From the NCBI GenBank assembly GCA_945876435.1, contig CAMCOD010000007.1:1-64000 (forward strand): a stretch of DNA of 64,000 nucleotides. Reading direction: 5' to 3'. The notes under the pieces were generated by a model. It worked only from the letters and a program-made list of their open reading frames with translations, made no database searches and was not told where the DNA came from. The position numbers and the translations under genes are program-made. Positions 33,404 to 43,149 of the stretch are shown in pieces (the first letter of the stretch is position 1; every line of letters begins with the position of its first letter). This stretch comes from an uncultured Clostridia bacterium (GTDB lineage: Bacteria > Bacillota > Clostridia > Oscillospirales > Ruminococcaceae).

Positions 33404-33448
33404 GACTCTGTTTTCACCAGCCTTTCATAGTTTTACAGCTACAGTATA

Positions 33449-34399
33449 TCACAGATCGATCCATTGGGACAGCTGTTTTCTCAGTTGGGCGTAAAACTCC
33501 TCTTTGGAGGCGTAATCGTCCGGATAAAGCCACTGGATCTCCTCATTCCGCCGGAACCAGGTCAGCTGTCGTTTCGCATAGCGGCGGCTCCCCTGCTGGA
33601 TCTTTTCCACCGCCTGTTCCAGACTTTCCTCTCCCCGCAGATAACCGAACATCTCCTTATAGCCAATGGCCTGAGCGGCTGTGGGCGCATAGCCCTGCTC
33701 CAGCAGCCACCGGGCCTCCTGCTCCAATCCTTTTTCCAACATGGCATAAACCCGAAGGTTAATCCGCTCATAAAGAGTCTGACGGTCGCGATAGTTTAAA
33801 GCTAAATAGAGCGTGTTGTAGGGAGACGGCTCCCTGCGGGACTGCGCCATCTGCTCCGTCTTGGTTTTTCCACTGGATTCGATCATCTCAATGGCACGCA
33901 CAACCCGACCAACATTATTGGGATGGATCGCGGCCGCTGCTTCCGGATCTTTTTCATTCAAAAGCTGCCACAGGGCCTCATTTCCCTTCTGCGCGGCGTA
34001 TTGATGCAGCTCCTCCCGGCGGGCCGGGTCGCTTTCCGACGGGCTGAACTGGATGTTGTACACCAAGGAATCAATGTACAGACCCGTTCCGCCCACAAGA
34101 ACCGGCAGTTTTCCACGGCTGTGAATATTCGCAATGGCTTCTTTGGCCAAGTGGACATATTCTGCCACGGAAAAAGGCTCAGATGGCTCCAGAAAATCCA
34201 TGAGATGGTGGGGGATTCCTTCTTTTTCAGCATCGTCAGGCTTGGCTGTGCCAACCGACAGGTAACGGTATATCTGCATGGAGTCTGCGGAAACAACTTC
34301 TCCGTCAAACCACTGGCAGATCCGCACGGCCGCCTCTGTTTTTCCGGAGGCAGTCGGACCAGCAACCACTACCAGGGGTATTTTCTTATTGTTTTCCAT
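33449..34399 (-). CDS. miaA: tRNA dimethylallyltransferase MiaA
   Basis: 316 residues. The P-loop is VVAGPTASGKTEAAV, followed by VSADSMQIYRYLSVGTAKP and PVLVGGTGLYIDSLV, all diagnostic. The C-terminal part has RQLTWFRRNEEIQWL. MiaA adds a dimethylallyl group to A37 of tRNAs reading UNN codons. It follows mutL by 32 bases; hfq, often next to miaA, is absent. Confidence 0.96.
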   Translation of the reverse strand: MENNKKIPLVVVAGPTASGKTEAAVRICQWFDGEVVSADSMQIYRYLSVGTAKPDDAEKEGIPHHLMDFLEPSEPFSVAEYVHLAKEAIANIHSRGKLPVLVGGTGLYIDSLVYNIQFSPSESDPARREELHQYAAQKGNEALWQLLNEKDPEAAAAIHPNNVGRVVRAIEMIESSGKTKTEQMAQSRREPSPYNTLYLALNYRDRQTLYERINLRVYAMLEKGLEQEARWLLEQGYAPTAAQAIGYKEMFGYLRGEESLEQAVEKIQQGSRRYAKRQLTWFRRNEEIQWLYPDDYASKEEFYAQLRKQLSQWIDL

Positions 34400-34431
34400 A
34401 AGCTGCCTTCCTTCTTATTCCCGAAACGTAC

Positions 34432-36582
34432 CTACTGAATACGTCCGAACATTTTTTCGATTTCCCGGCGGGACAGGGTTCTGGCAATGGGCCGTCCATG
34501 GGGGCAGTATTTGACCCCTTCATTTTGGCGGAGCATGGAAATAATCTGTTCCAGTTCCAATTTTGTGTTTTTATCGTGAGCTTTTATGGCGCTACGGCAG
34601 GCAATGTTGTGGAGAAGATCATCCAACACCTCCGGCGTCAGATCACAATGGTTCAGCAGCAGCTTGTGGGCAATCTCCTCAATAATACTGCGAATATCAC
34701 AATCCGGCAGGGCGACCGGTACCTCCCGCACCAGTACATCGCCGCCATCAAAGTTTTCCACCGCGAAACCCAGACGACGGAAGGCTTCGATATGATCCGC
34801 CGCCGCAGCGTAATCCTCCCGGCTCAAGTGAACCAGAACCGGTGCCAGAAGAATCTGACAATCCTGCGTCAGATCCAGCTTCTTCAGCTGCTCAAAAATC
34901 AAGCGCTCATGGGCGGCATGCTTGTCCACCAGAATCAGCTGGTCGTTGTTCTCCAGCAGAATATAGGTACCGAACAGCTCACCGATGACGCGGGCGGTCT
35001 CATAGGGATCTTTTTCCCCATCTTCCTCGTTTCGCAGCGGAGAAAGCATTTCTTCTTTCTCTTCCCCTGTCTCTGGCAGCTTGGAAAGCGGAGAAGCTTC
35101 ATAGGAAGACAGTGCGTCTATGCCGTCAGAAGTCTTATTTTCTCCTTCCATGCAGGGTGGCAGCTCCTCGTTCCAGTCTGCTGCCCGCCGCTCTAGCTCC
35201 GTTGGGCTTGCTTTGCTTGTATTCCGCTCAACCATATAGGGCTGCCGCTCATTGCGCAGCGGGAAAGTTTCCCCATATTTCCCGGCAGATTTGGAAGCCG
35301 GTCCCGAACTGGAAATTGTTTTGTGCAAATTGCTCAAAATACTGTCCAGGCCGTCCGATGCGGGCTTTGCATAAGACTGTATATTTTCTGTATATTCTAT
35401 TTTTAAGCTGTCCTTCTGTGGTGGAAAAGCCTTTTGGGAAGGATTTTTGGGCTTCTTATCTTCTTTTGAGGCAAACAGATACCGGTATTCTTCCGCTGTC
35501 ATGTGCTGCGGCGGCAGATCCTTGCTGTCCGGTACTTTTCCTGTTACTTTGGGAGCGTTCGGAGGCTCCTCTTTTCCCAGATTCAGCGAATAATCGTACT
35601 GATTCAGCGCTGATTTCACACCGTAGTAGATCACGTCAAAAACAGATTTCTCATTGGCAAAGCGCACCTCAATTTTAGCAGGATGGACGTTCACGTCCGT
35701 ATCCTGAAACGGCGCCTGCAGATCCAGAACACAGCTTGGAAACTTCCCCACCATGATCGAGTGGCGGTAAGCCTCCTCCAAAGCAGCCATCATGGTTTTG
35801 CTGCGTACAAAACGGCCGTTGATGAAGAAAGTTTGCATGGTACGGTTGCTTCGGCTCTCGGTAGGTTTGCAGACATAACCCTTCACCTTCATGCCGAAGG
35901 CCTCATAATCCACCGGAATCATGGATGCCGCTGCCTCTCTGCCCAGCGCAGCGTGAATCGCGGACAGCAGCTTTCCATCACCGGGGGTATGCAGCTTCAC
36001 CTGTCCGTCCCGGATAAATTTGAACGATACCTCCGGATGGGACAAAGCGGCTTTTTCCACGACCACAGCCACTGAATTGGCTTCGGAAACATCTTTTTTC
36101 AGGAATTTCATACGGGCCGGCGTGTTATAGAACAGATCCCGGGCGATCAAAGTGGTTCCCACCGGACAGCCCACCGGATACATCTCCTGCTCCTCGCCGC
36201 CATAAATCACATAACGACTCCCCTCTTCCGCCTCGGGTGTGCGGGTCATCATCTCCACCCGGCTGACCGCCGCAATGGAAGCCATGGCCTCTCCCCGAAA
36301 ACCCAGGGTCGCGATCGCGTTCAGATCTTTTTCCTCCCGTATCTTGCTGGTGGCGTGGCGTTTAAATACCAGCGGAACATCCTCCGGCGCAATGCCGCAG
36401 CCGTTGTCGCTGACCCGAATATAGGTGATGCCGCCATGCTGGATCTCCACGGTGATCAGGCTTGCGCCGGCATCCAGAGAATTTTCCACCAGTTCCTTGA
36501 TCACAGAGGACGGACGTTCCACCACTTCTCCGGCGGCGATCAGCTCCGCGATTTGTTTGTCTAATACATGGATCTTTCCCAA
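34432..36582 (-). CDS. mutL: DNA mismatch repair protein MutL
   Basis: 716 residues. The GHKL ATPase has ELVENSLDAGA, DNGCGIAPED, RGEAMASIAAV and GTTLIARDLFYNTPARMKFL-type elements. A long disordered linker (about 340-530, rich in Ser/Pro/Glu) leads to the C-terminal endonuclease domain: VDKHAAHERLIFEQL (variant of DQHAx2Ex4E), ACRSAIKA and YCPHGRPIARTLSR. The endonuclease motifs mean it nicks DNA itself, as expected without MutH. mutS is 15 bases upstream. Confidence 0.96.
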   Translation of the reverse strand: MGKIHVLDKQIAELIAAGEVVERPSSVIKELVENSLDAGASLITVEIQHGGITYIRVSDNGCGIAPEDVPLVFKRHATSKIREEKDLNAIATLGFRGEAMASIAAVSRVEMMTRTPEAEEGSRYVIYGGEEQEMYPVGCPVGTTLIARDLFYNTPARMKFLKKDVSEANSVAVVVEKAALSHPEVSFKFIRDGQVKLHTPGDGKLLSAIHAALGREAAASMIPVDYEAFGMKVKGYVCKPTESRSNRTMQTFFINGRFVRSKTMMAALEEAYRHSIMVGKFPSCVLDLQAPFQDTDVNVHPAKIEVRFANEKSVFDVIYYGVKSALNQYDYSLNLGKEEPPNAPKVTGKVPDSKDLPPQHMTAEEYRYLFASKEDKKPKNPSQKAFPPQKDSLKIEYTENIQSYAKPASDGLDSILSNLHKTISSSGPASKSAGKYGETFPLRNERQPYMVERNTSKASPTELERRAADWNEELPPCMEGENKTSDGIDALSSYEASPLSKLPETGEEKEEMLSPLRNEEDGEKDPYETARVIGELFGTYILLENNDQLILVDKHAAHERLIFEQLKKLDLTQDCQILLAPVLVHLSREDYAAAADHIEAFRRLGFAVENFDGGDVLVREVPVALPDCDIRSIIEEIAHKLLLNHCDLTPEVLDDLLHNIACRSAIKAHDKNTKLELEQIISMLRQNEGVKYCPHGRPIARTLSRREIEKMFGRIQ

Positions 36583-36597
36583 TCGTCCGTACCTCCC

Positions 36598-39207
36598 TTA
36601 AATCAGTTCTTTCAGCTCGGAGAGCAGGACCAGAGCCTGGATCGGGCTCATGCTGTTCAGGTCCGCTTCCCGCAGACGGCGAACGATCTCGCTGTCATCG
36701 GGTTGAACCAGCATCAACTGGTTTTCCTCCGCCGCCTGTCTGCGCTTTTTGCTCTCCTGTATATTGGCAGCAACTGGATTCCCCTGCTCCATCTCCGCCA
36801 GAATTTCTTCCGCCCGCTTGATGATGTCATTGGAGATGCCCGCCAGCTTGGATACATAGATGCCGTAGCTGTCATCCGTACCTCCCCGGACAATACGGCG
36901 CAGGAAAATAATGTCGCTGCCCTTCTTCTTCACCGCAATGTTGTAGTTTTTAATGCAATCAAACTGGTCTTCCAGCTCCGTCAGCTCATGATAATGGGTG
37001 GCAAAGAGTGTTTTCGCCCCCAATTTGCGCTTGTTGGCAATATGCTCCAAAATAGCTCTGGCAATGCTCATGCCATCGAAGGTGGAGGTGCCCCGTCCGA
37101 TTTCATCCAGAATCAGCAGACTTTTGGAGGTAGCGTTTTTCAGGATGTGCGCAACCTCGCTCATCTCCACCATGAAGGTGGATTGGCCGGAACTAAGGTC
37201 ATCGGAGGCTCCGACCCGTGTATAAATGCCGTCAACAATACCGATGGAGGCGCTTTTAGCCGGCACAAAGCAGCCGATCTGCGCCATCAGGACAATCAAA
37301 GCGGTTTGCCGCATATAGGTGGATTTGCCCGCCATATTGGGGCCGGTGATAATGGCGATCTGGTTTTCGCTGTTATCCAGATGGGTATCATTGGATACAA
37401 ACATCCGGTCGCCCAACATACACTCCACCACCGGATGCCGGCCCTCCTGAATATCAATGGTTCCGGACAGGTCCACAATGGGCTGGCAGTAATGATTCTG
37501 TAAGGAAACATGAGCGAAGGAAGCAAAAACATCCAGTTTCGCCACAGCGTTGGCGGTCTGCTGCACCCGGTCAAGCTCCTTTGCCACTTTTACCCGCACC
37601 TCATCATACAGGGCATTCTCCAGGCGGGAGATATTTTCCCGGGCGGTCAGAATGGTCTGCTCCAACTCCTTCAGTTCCTGGGTAATATAGCGTTCACTGT
37701 TGGTCAGCGTTTGTTTTCGTATATAAGTATCCGGCACAAGGCCCAAATTGGATTTGCTTACCTCAAGATAGTAACCAAAAACATTATTAAAACCGATTTT
37801 CAGATTTTTGATCCCTGTTTTTTCTTTTTCTTCCCCTTCGATGCGGGCAAGAATGGCCTTTGTATTGTGGACAACCTGATTATATTCGTCCAACTGGGCG
37901 TTATAGCCCTTTTTGATCATGCCGCCGTCCCGCACAAGCGCCGGCGGTTCTTCCACAATGGCTTCACAAATAAGCTGGGAAAGGTCCTCGAGGCCGTCCA
38001 GCTCCTGATAAATCTCCTTCAGATAAGCCGCGGAGCAGTTTTCGATCCGTTTCTTCAGCTCTGGCAGTTTCTCCGCCGTAAACTGGAGGGATTTCAGCTC
38101 TCTTGGCGTTACGCTGCCGTAGACAATGCGGGTGATCAGCCGTTCCAAATCAAAGATACCGGACAGGCTCTCCCGAATATCGGACAGCAGGATCGGGTCT
38201 CCCAGCAGCTCGGCAACCGCGTTGAGCCTTTTGTTGATGGCAGTGGCGTCAATGAGAGGTTTCTCAATGGTGGCACGCATTTTCCGCTTGCCCATGGCTG
38301 TCTGGGTCTTGTCCAGCACCCAGAGCAAAGTCCCCTTCTTCTCCCCGCTGCGCAGAGTCTGAGTCAGCTCCAGATTCCGCCTTGCGGTTAGATCCAGCGT
38401 CATATACTGGCTGTCCTCATAAAGATCCAGCGTCTTGATGCTGTCCAGACCGTGGCGCTGCGTCAGCTGCAAATAAGACAGCAGAGCGCCCAAAGCCCGG
38501 ATCAGCAGCTGTTTGGACCCCAGACCCAGTTCCGTCAGGCTTTTGCCGTCAAACTGCTCAGACAGGCGGGTGCGGCAGCGGTCATCCAAATAATTCTCCT
38601 CCGGAAACAGGTCTACGGAACAGTTGAGTCTGTCCCGCAGGAAGGCGCCAAGCTCCTTCTGGTCCAGAAAGTCCGGATTAAAAATCACCTCTGCCGGAGA
38701 AAACTTGGCAAGTTCATTTTTCAGCCTGTTGACCCCATCCTTTTTCAGCTCGGTACCATGGATCTCGCCGGTGGATACATCACAGAAAGCCACGCCGAAG
38801 CGCTCTTCCTCCATATAAATGGAACAAATGTAATTGTTCCGCCCCTCATCCAGCATATTGGACTCCAAAACCGTACCTGGCGTGATCACACGGGTCACTT
38901 CCCTCTTCACAATGCCGGTAGCGGTGGCCGGATCCTCCATTTGGTCGCAGATGGCCACTTTATAGCCTTTTTTGATCAGGCGCGCCACATAAGTCTCGTA
39001 GCTGTGGTAAGGTACGCCGCACATGGGCGCACGCTCCTCCTGGCCGCAGCTTCGCCCGGTGAGGGTCAGCTCCAGCTCCTTGGAAACAAGGATCGCATCA
39101 TCAAAAAACATTTCATAGAAGTCGCCCAGCCGGAAGAGCAGGATCTGATCCTTGTGCTGCTCCTTGATATCCATATACTGCTGCATCATTGGGGATAATT
39201 CAGCCAT
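36598..39207 (-). CDS. mutS: DNA mismatch repair protein MutS
   Basis: 869 residues from the ATG at 39207 (AAAGGCGG upstream). The open frame extends to 39291 but crosses a terminator hairpin. The mismatch-binding motif is FRLGDFYEMFFDDA (Phe-x-Glu) in domain I, preceded by LSPMMQQYMDIK. ATPase motifs are ITGPNMAGKSTYMRQ, DDLSSGQSTFMVEM and LLILDEIGRGTSTFDG. The C terminus ends VLLSELKELI. It recognises mismatches and recruits MutL, encoded immediately downstream. Confidence 0.97.
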   Translation of the reverse strand: MAELSPMMQQYMDIKEQHKDQILLFRLGDFYEMFFDDAILVSKELELTLTGRSCGQEERAPMCGVPYHSYETYVARLIKKGYKVAICDQMEDPATATGIVKREVTRVITPGTVLESNMLDEGRNNYICSIYMEEERFGVAFCDVSTGEIHGTELKKDGVNRLKNELAKFSPAEVIFNPDFLDQKELGAFLRDRLNCSVDLFPEENYLDDRCRTRLSEQFDGKSLTELGLGSKQLLIRALGALLSYLQLTQRHGLDSIKTLDLYEDSQYMTLDLTARRNLELTQTLRSGEKKGTLLWVLDKTQTAMGKRKMRATIEKPLIDATAINKRLNAVAELLGDPILLSDIRESLSGIFDLERLITRIVYGSVTPRELKSLQFTAEKLPELKKRIENCSAAYLKEIYQELDGLEDLSQLICEAIVEEPPALVRDGGMIKKGYNAQLDEYNQVVHNTKAILARIEGEEKEKTGIKNLKIGFNNVFGYYLEVSKSNLGLVPDTYIRKQTLTNSERYITQELKELEQTILTARENISRLENALYDEVRVKVAKELDRVQQTANAVAKLDVFASFAHVSLQNHYCQPIVDLSGTIDIQEGRHPVVECMLGDRMFVSNDTHLDNSENQIAIITGPNMAGKSTYMRQTALIVLMAQIGCFVPAKSASIGIVDGIYTRVGASDDLSSGQSTFMVEMSEVAHILKNATSKSLLILDEIGRGTSTFDGMSIARAILEHIANKRKLGAKTLFATHYHELTELEDQFDCIKNYNIAVKKKGSDIIFLRRIVRGGTDDSYGIYVSKLAGISNDIIKRAEEILAEMEQGNPVAANIQESKKRRQAAEENQLMLVQPDDSEIVRRLREADLNSMSPIQALVLLSELKELI

Positions 39208-39248
39208 AAATACCGCCTTTCTTGTCTCTGTGCTTGGGATCCGCATAG

Positions 39249-39288
39249 AAAAAGCAGGAAGGAGACCGTTTCCGGTACCCCTTCCTGC
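39249..39288 (-). terminator. Terminator between ylbF and mutS
   Basis: On minus: GCAGGAAGG...CCTTCCTGC followed by TTTTTC. No promoter is visible between this hairpin and mutS (42 bases), so mutS may depend on read-through or attenuation here. Confidence 0.8.
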
Positions 39289-39300
39289 CAAAATTACTGA

Positions 39301-39705
39301 TTAGTGGCAGCCGCCGCAAGAAGCACAGTTGCCGCCGCAGCCTACCTGTTTTTCGATGAGGTCTGGGTTTTCACCGTTTACACTGCCCACCAGGATCTGG
39401 TTTACGAAGTTTACCATGTCGTCCAGCTCATGTTTTGCGTCATTGAACTCTGCCATATGGGTGTTTTCCATAACTTCCTGATAAAGGTCTTTCAGTTCCT
39501 TATCCAGCTGAGTCAGCTTATCAACGTCACGCTCTTCGCTGTTGATCGCAGTGCTCAGTTCAACCCGTTTCAGGTTGAATTTCTCGATCAGCTCCTGCAG
39601 GCCCTGATCGGCGTCATTGGCTTCTCTCGCAGCGACCAGTCTCAGGTAGCGTGCATCTTTCTGGATCTCTTTGCCCAGCTCTCTTGCCATCGTAATGATA
39701 TCCAT
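39301..39705 (-). CDS. ylbF: YlbF-family regulator with a C-terminal Cys cluster
   Basis: 134 residues from the ATG at 39705 (GGAGG 10 bases upstream). It is an all-helical YlbF/YmcA domain (KEIQKDARYLRLVAAREAND, LDKELKDLYQEVMEN). The tail is GCGGNCASCGGCH, four Cys spaced x3-x2-x2. In Bacillus, YlbF with YmcA and YaaT forms a complex that carries Fe-S clusters and acts with RNase Y in mRNA processing and sporulation. The tail would suit such a cluster. It has a strong promoter and lies upstream of mutS. Confidence 0.85.
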   Translation of the reverse strand: MDIITMARELGKEIQKDARYLRLVAAREANDADQGLQELIEKFNLKRVELSTAINSEERDVDKLTQLDKELKDLYQEVMENTHMAEFNDAKHELDDMVNFVNQILVGSVNGENPDLIEKQVGCGGNCASCGGCH

Positions 39706-39786
39706 GGTTCTAATTCCTCCATCGGTTAAAAATATCAGTCCCCGGTTCACCGGAGTCTTGACAGGTAAGGCCTCTGTCTAAGCCAT

Positions 39787-39815
39787 ATTATACTGTTTTT
39801 CTCCCTGTTCGTCAA
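39787..39815 (-). promoter_or_regulatory. Strong sigma-A promoter for ylbF (and perhaps mutS-mutL-miaA)
   Basis: On minus: TTGACG (39810-39815), 17-base spacer, TATAAT (39787-39792). Confidence 0.88.
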
Positions 39816-39828
39816 CAAAATGGAAGCA

Positions 39829-40791
39829 TTACTTGCTGTTTTCCAGCAAAGCGGCGCCGATAATGCCGGCGTCATTGCCCAGCTGAGCGCAGACAACTTT
39901 GGTTTTCTTGTCCGCAAAGCGGGCAAAAGCGTATTTTTCCACATATTCATTGATCGGGTCAAGGAGATTGTTCCCCTCTTTGGAAACACCGCCGCCCAGA
40001 CAGATAATTTCCGGCTGAAGGGCGTTGACAATATTCACGATGCCTTCCACCAAATAGGTGGTATACTCATCCACAACCGCTTTGCCTTCCGCGTCGCCTG
40101 CCCGCATGGCGTCAAAAGCGGTGCGTCCGCCAGCCTTGTTGATGTCTCCTTCGCAAAGCTGCCACATAAGGGAGTCTTTGTTCCTCTCCATGTGTTCCTT
40201 GGTGGTGCAGATCAGTCCGGTGGCGGAGGCGTAGGCCTCAAAACAGCCTTTTCTGCCGCAGCCGCAGGGTCGTCCGCCTACAACAATAACATTATGTCCG
40301 ATCTCACCGCCGGCATAACCGTAACCGGTGTAGATTTTGTTGTCGATAATAATGCCGGAGCCGATGCCGGTGCCCAGAGTCACCGCAACCATGGACTTGG
40401 AACCTTTTCCGGCGCCGGCTACATATTCGCCATAGGCGGCAGCGTCGGCGTCATTGGCTACAAACACCGGTGTATTCAGCTCCTTCTGCAGATAATCTGC
40501 CAATTCCGTATGGTCAAAGGGCAAATTGCTGGCGAAAACGATCATTCGTTTTTCCGTATCCACCATGCCGGGGGAACCGATTCCCACACTGTCGATCTCA
40601 TCCCAGCTGACGCCATACTGCTCCACAGCCTCCCGGCAGCATTGGATCATGTCGTCGGCAATTTCCTGCCAGGAGCGGCCTTTTGCGTTGGTTTTGCGTT
40701 TCGCGCTATGTAAGATTCGTTTTTCCTCTTTATCCACAAGACCGGCCACAATGTTGGTGCCGCCCAGATCAATACCGATACAATATGCCAT
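39829..40791 (-). CDS. ROK family glucokinase
   Basis: 320 residues; the ATG at 40791 follows GGAGG. The phosphate loop is GIDLGGTNIVAGLVD. The sugar site includes PVFVANDADAAAYGE (catalytic Asp) and TLGTGIGSGIIIDN. The ROK zinc motif is GRPCGCGRKGCFEAYAS, with the preceding His in GGEIGHNVI. Together these mark a ROK sugar kinase, most likely glucose to glucose 6-phosphate; fructose or N-acetylmannosamine kinase cannot be excluded by eye. It follows the DivIVA-like gene by 37 bases. Confidence 0.9.
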   Translation of the reverse strand: MAYCIGIDLGGTNIVAGLVDKEEKRILHSAKRKTNAKGRSWQEIADDMIQCCREAVEQYGVSWDEIDSVGIGSPGMVDTEKRMIVFASNLPFDHTELADYLQKELNTPVFVANDADAAAYGEYVAGAGKGSKSMVAVTLGTGIGSGIIIDNKIYTGYGYAGGEIGHNVIVVGGRPCGCGRKGCFEAYASATGLICTTKEHMERNKDSLMWQLCEGDINKAGGRTAFDAMRAGDAEGKAVVDEYTTYLVEGIVNIVNALQPEIICLGGGVSKEGNNLLDPINEYVEKYAFARFADKKTKVVCAQLGNDAGIIGAALLENSK

Positions 40792-40828
40792 GTTTATCCT
40801 CCGTTCTGCAAGTCATATTCCAACCATT

Positions 40829-41722
40829 CTAAAGCTTTTCCATCATATTCATGGATTCTTTTACCGTCTCCTTGACCTTCTGCCCCAAGTCCTGAAGCTG
40901 TTTGGCCCGTTCTCCCAGCTGCGCTTTCTGAGCGGAAGCGGCCGCCTGTTCCAAAATGGACTTGAGGGGATGTTCCGCTTTGCCTTCTTCCGAGGTTTTT
41001 TCTGTCTCAGCAAAACCTTCTTCGCCGTTTTCCTCTTCCAAAAAGCTGTTTTCCTCACGGTCCGCCGTCATTTCCGCTTCGATCCGGTCAAACTGCTCAT
41101 TGAGCAAAGAAACAGAAGCGTTCATCTGCTTACGGATGGCAAAAAACTGTTCTCTCAGCTCATCCTTTTGTTTTTGAATGTCACACAGATCGTTTTTTGC
41201 GTCAGCCACGATCTGCGCCGCCTTTTCCTGGGCCTGCGCTACAATAAGATCGGCCTTGGAACGGGCATCCGCGTTGATCCGGCTGGCTTCCTGACGGGCT
41301 TCCAGGATCACATCGCCAATGGAAGCGGCAGCTTCGTCGTATTTTTTGCTTTTTATCTCGACGGTCTGCGCCTGATCGCGGATCAAACGGTTCTGCTCCC
41401 GCTGCATGATCAGTTCCTGTTCTTTTTCCTCGTTCTCCTGCTGCAGCTTGCGGAGCTGTTCCTTCAAATCAGCAGAGCCTGCCTCTGCTTCCTGCTGTTT
41501 TTGTTTTTCCGCATCCAGTTTTTTCTGCAGTTCCCGGGAAAATACGCCAAGAGAGGCCACCTGATCCATCAGGTTCTCTTTTTCTTTTTCCCATTCGTTG
41601 GTTTGCTGCTGAAACTGGCTTTCCTTTTCCGCAAACTGACTGTTCAGCTCATCAATATATTTCAAAACGGCCGTTTTCTCAAAACCGTTCAGTGCGCTTT
41701 TAAAGATTACCTGTTTATCCAT
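40829..41722 (-). CDS. DivIVA-like coiled-coil protein
   Basis: 297 residues. The N terminus FKSALNGFEKTAVLKYIDEL resembles the DivIVA/GpsB membrane-binding segment. A very long coiled coil follows (about 30-215, rich in Gln, Glu and Lys), then an acidic stretch (EEENGEEGFAETEK) and a helical tail. It is a second DivIVA-type protein besides 29459-30235. The N-terminal resemblance is weaker and function is unknown. It heads a transcript with the ROK kinase. Confidence 0.7.
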   Translation of the reverse strand: MDKQVIFKSALNGFEKTAVLKYIDELNSQFAEKESQFQQQTNEWEKEKENLMDQVASLGVFSRELQKKLDAEKQKQQEAEAGSADLKEQLRKLQQENEEKEQELIMQREQNRLIRDQAQTVEIKSKKYDEAAASIGDVILEARQEASRINADARSKADLIVAQAQEKAAQIVADAKNDLCDIQKQKDELREQFFAIRKQMNASVSLLNEQFDRIEAEMTADREENSFLEEENGEEGFAETEKTSEEGKAEHPLKSILEQAAASAQKAQLGERAKQLQDLGQKVKETVKESMNMMEKL

Positions 41723-41771
41723 TGGGCATCCTTCTTTCTGATCGTTTGTGGGAAATTGATTTTTCCATTTT

Positions 41772-41799
41772 ATTATAACATAAAATAGGCGCTGTTGCA
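41772..41799 (-). promoter_or_regulatory. Probable promoter for the DivIVA-like gene
   Basis: On minus: TGCAAC (41794-41799), 16-base spacer, perfect TATAAT (41772-41777), 50 bases before the ATG. Weak -35. Confidence 0.45.
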
Positions 41800-41860
41800 G
41801 TTTTTTTGCGGAAAAAGTTTTGAAAGCTTTGAATTTCTTTTTCTGAAAGACAAACCTTCA

Positions 41861-41897
41861 AAAAACGACCGATGAGTGTTTACCCATCGGCCGTTTT
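41861..41897 (-). terminator. Terminator after the DHHW gene
   Basis: On minus: AAAACGGCCGATG, loop of 10, CATCGGTCGTTTT followed by TTG; one mismatch in a 13-bp stem. Confidence 0.85.
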
Positions 41898-41901
41898 AAG
41901 C

Positions 41902-43137
41902 TTAGAATCGCAGTCTTGCAATATCTGTGTCACTGAGGAAGGTGCTGACATTGTACAGAACAAAAATATCGTCAAATTCATTCTCCGTCAGCAGGGTTTT
42001 CATGCTGACCGGTGTGGAGCGAGGGTCAACAATCCAGATCTCATCGTAATGATAGGTCAGGAAAGGTACCATGGAATTGGCGAAGGAGTCCTTAATCAGC
42101 AGCAGCCGGCTGGGTTTCTCCCCCGGATTGCGGTTGTGTCCGGTAACGATCTGGGTAAGACCGTTGTTGCCCCAGGTGAAGGCGGCGTATTTATCCCGCG
42201 TCTCAAACTGCTCCAACTGATACATGCTGTTAACGGAGATCATGGGAATGCCGTTCCACTCGGTTACCTTTCCCTGGGAAGTGAGGGCCTCATTTTTTAC
42301 GTCGCCGGTAAACTGGAAAGAGTCCACCGGTACGTCATACCAGGTGATCACATCCGCCTTCTGCCCGGGCTTTTTGCATTTGCTGTAATAAGTGCCGTAA
42401 AAATCCTCCACTTCATTGGCTTCCAGCTCATCCAGCGAGATGGGATCAAAGCCTTTGGCCTCGCAGTAATCCACATAGGCGTAATAAGCCCCCAGCGTGG
42501 TCCAGTGGTGGTCGGTGCGGTAGTAAATGTACTCGTCCTGATGCGCTCTCAAAGTGTCCAAAAAGTTCAGATAGGTCAGGTCCTCATCCTCATCAAAGCT
42601 GTTATAGATCTCCGGAATCATTTTCTCCTGATCCGGCAGCTCTGTGCCAAGAGGCAGCTTGTCCGTCATCACAGCATAGGAATTTGGTGCCAGCGCAAAG
42701 GTGACGGGAAGATCATACATCTGGAAAAACTCGTTCATAAACTTTTGATTGCGCTGGATCTGCAGCATATTGACCACATTGGTTCCGGCGGAGGAATCGG
42801 GTTGCTCAATAATCTGCAATTTTTCAAAAAGATAGCCGTCCTTGCCGTAAATCACGTTGTTATTTTCCTTTTTGCCAAGGCCGATCTCGGCGACAGCCTT
42901 CAGGGTGATCCACTGATCCCTGGCCGGGAACTGGTCATTCACATAGGTTTCATAGGTCGTGCTGTAACTGGAGTCGAAGAAAGATTCCCAAGTCAATTTT
43001 GGCTTCTGTTGAAGCTTTGTATTCTCAAACTCGGAGTAGACCCGATCCGGCAGAAAGAAATCCGCTGCCACAAACACCAGCAGAAAAAGCGCGAACAGCC
43101 AAACAAGAGGATGCTTCCATAATTCTTTTCCTTTCAT
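41902..43137 (-). CDS. DHHW-motif extracytoplasmic protein (AlgX/AlgJ-like partner of MBOAT)
   Basis: 411 residues with one N-terminal membrane helix (VWLFALFLLVFVAADFFLP). The defining motif YYRTDHHWTTLGAYYAYVDYC sits near residue 210. YGKDGYLFEKL and LLLIKDSFANSMVPFLTYHYDEIWIVDPR resemble the SGNH-like catalytic fold, where GDS is replaced by KDS. Such proteins transfer acyl groups from a membrane MBOAT protein to an outer polymer (alginate, cell-wall or teichoic polymers in relatives). The MBOAT gene lies 12 bases upstream. The substrate is unknown. Confidence 0.88.
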   Translation of the reverse strand: MKGKELWKHPLVWLFALFLLVFVAADFFLPDRVYSEFENTKLQQKPKLTWESFFDSSYSTTYETYVNDQFPARDQWITLKAVAEIGLGKKENNNVIYGKDGYLFEKLQIIEQPDSSAGTNVVNMLQIQRNQKFMNEFFQMYDLPVTFALAPNSYAVMTDKLPLGTELPDQEKMIPEIYNSFDEDEDLTYLNFLDTLRAHQDEYIYYRTDHHWTTLGAYYAYVDYCEAKGFDPISLDELEANEVEDFYGTYYSKCKKPGQKADVITWYDVPVDSFQFTGDVKNEALTSQGKVTEWNGIPMISVNSMYQLEQFETRDKYAAFTWGNNGLTQIVTGHNRNPGEKPSRLLLIKDSFANSMVPFLTYHYDEIWIVDPRSTPVSMKTLLTENEFDDIFVLYNVSTFLSDTDIARLRF

Positions 43138-43149
43138 CGTGCAGCCTCC

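Noticed and set aside
41872..43122. Plus-strand open frame of about 416 codons opposite the DHHW gene
   Set aside because: Mirrors the reverse frame of a gene with clear motifs; no ribosome binding site and low-complexity hydrophobic composition.
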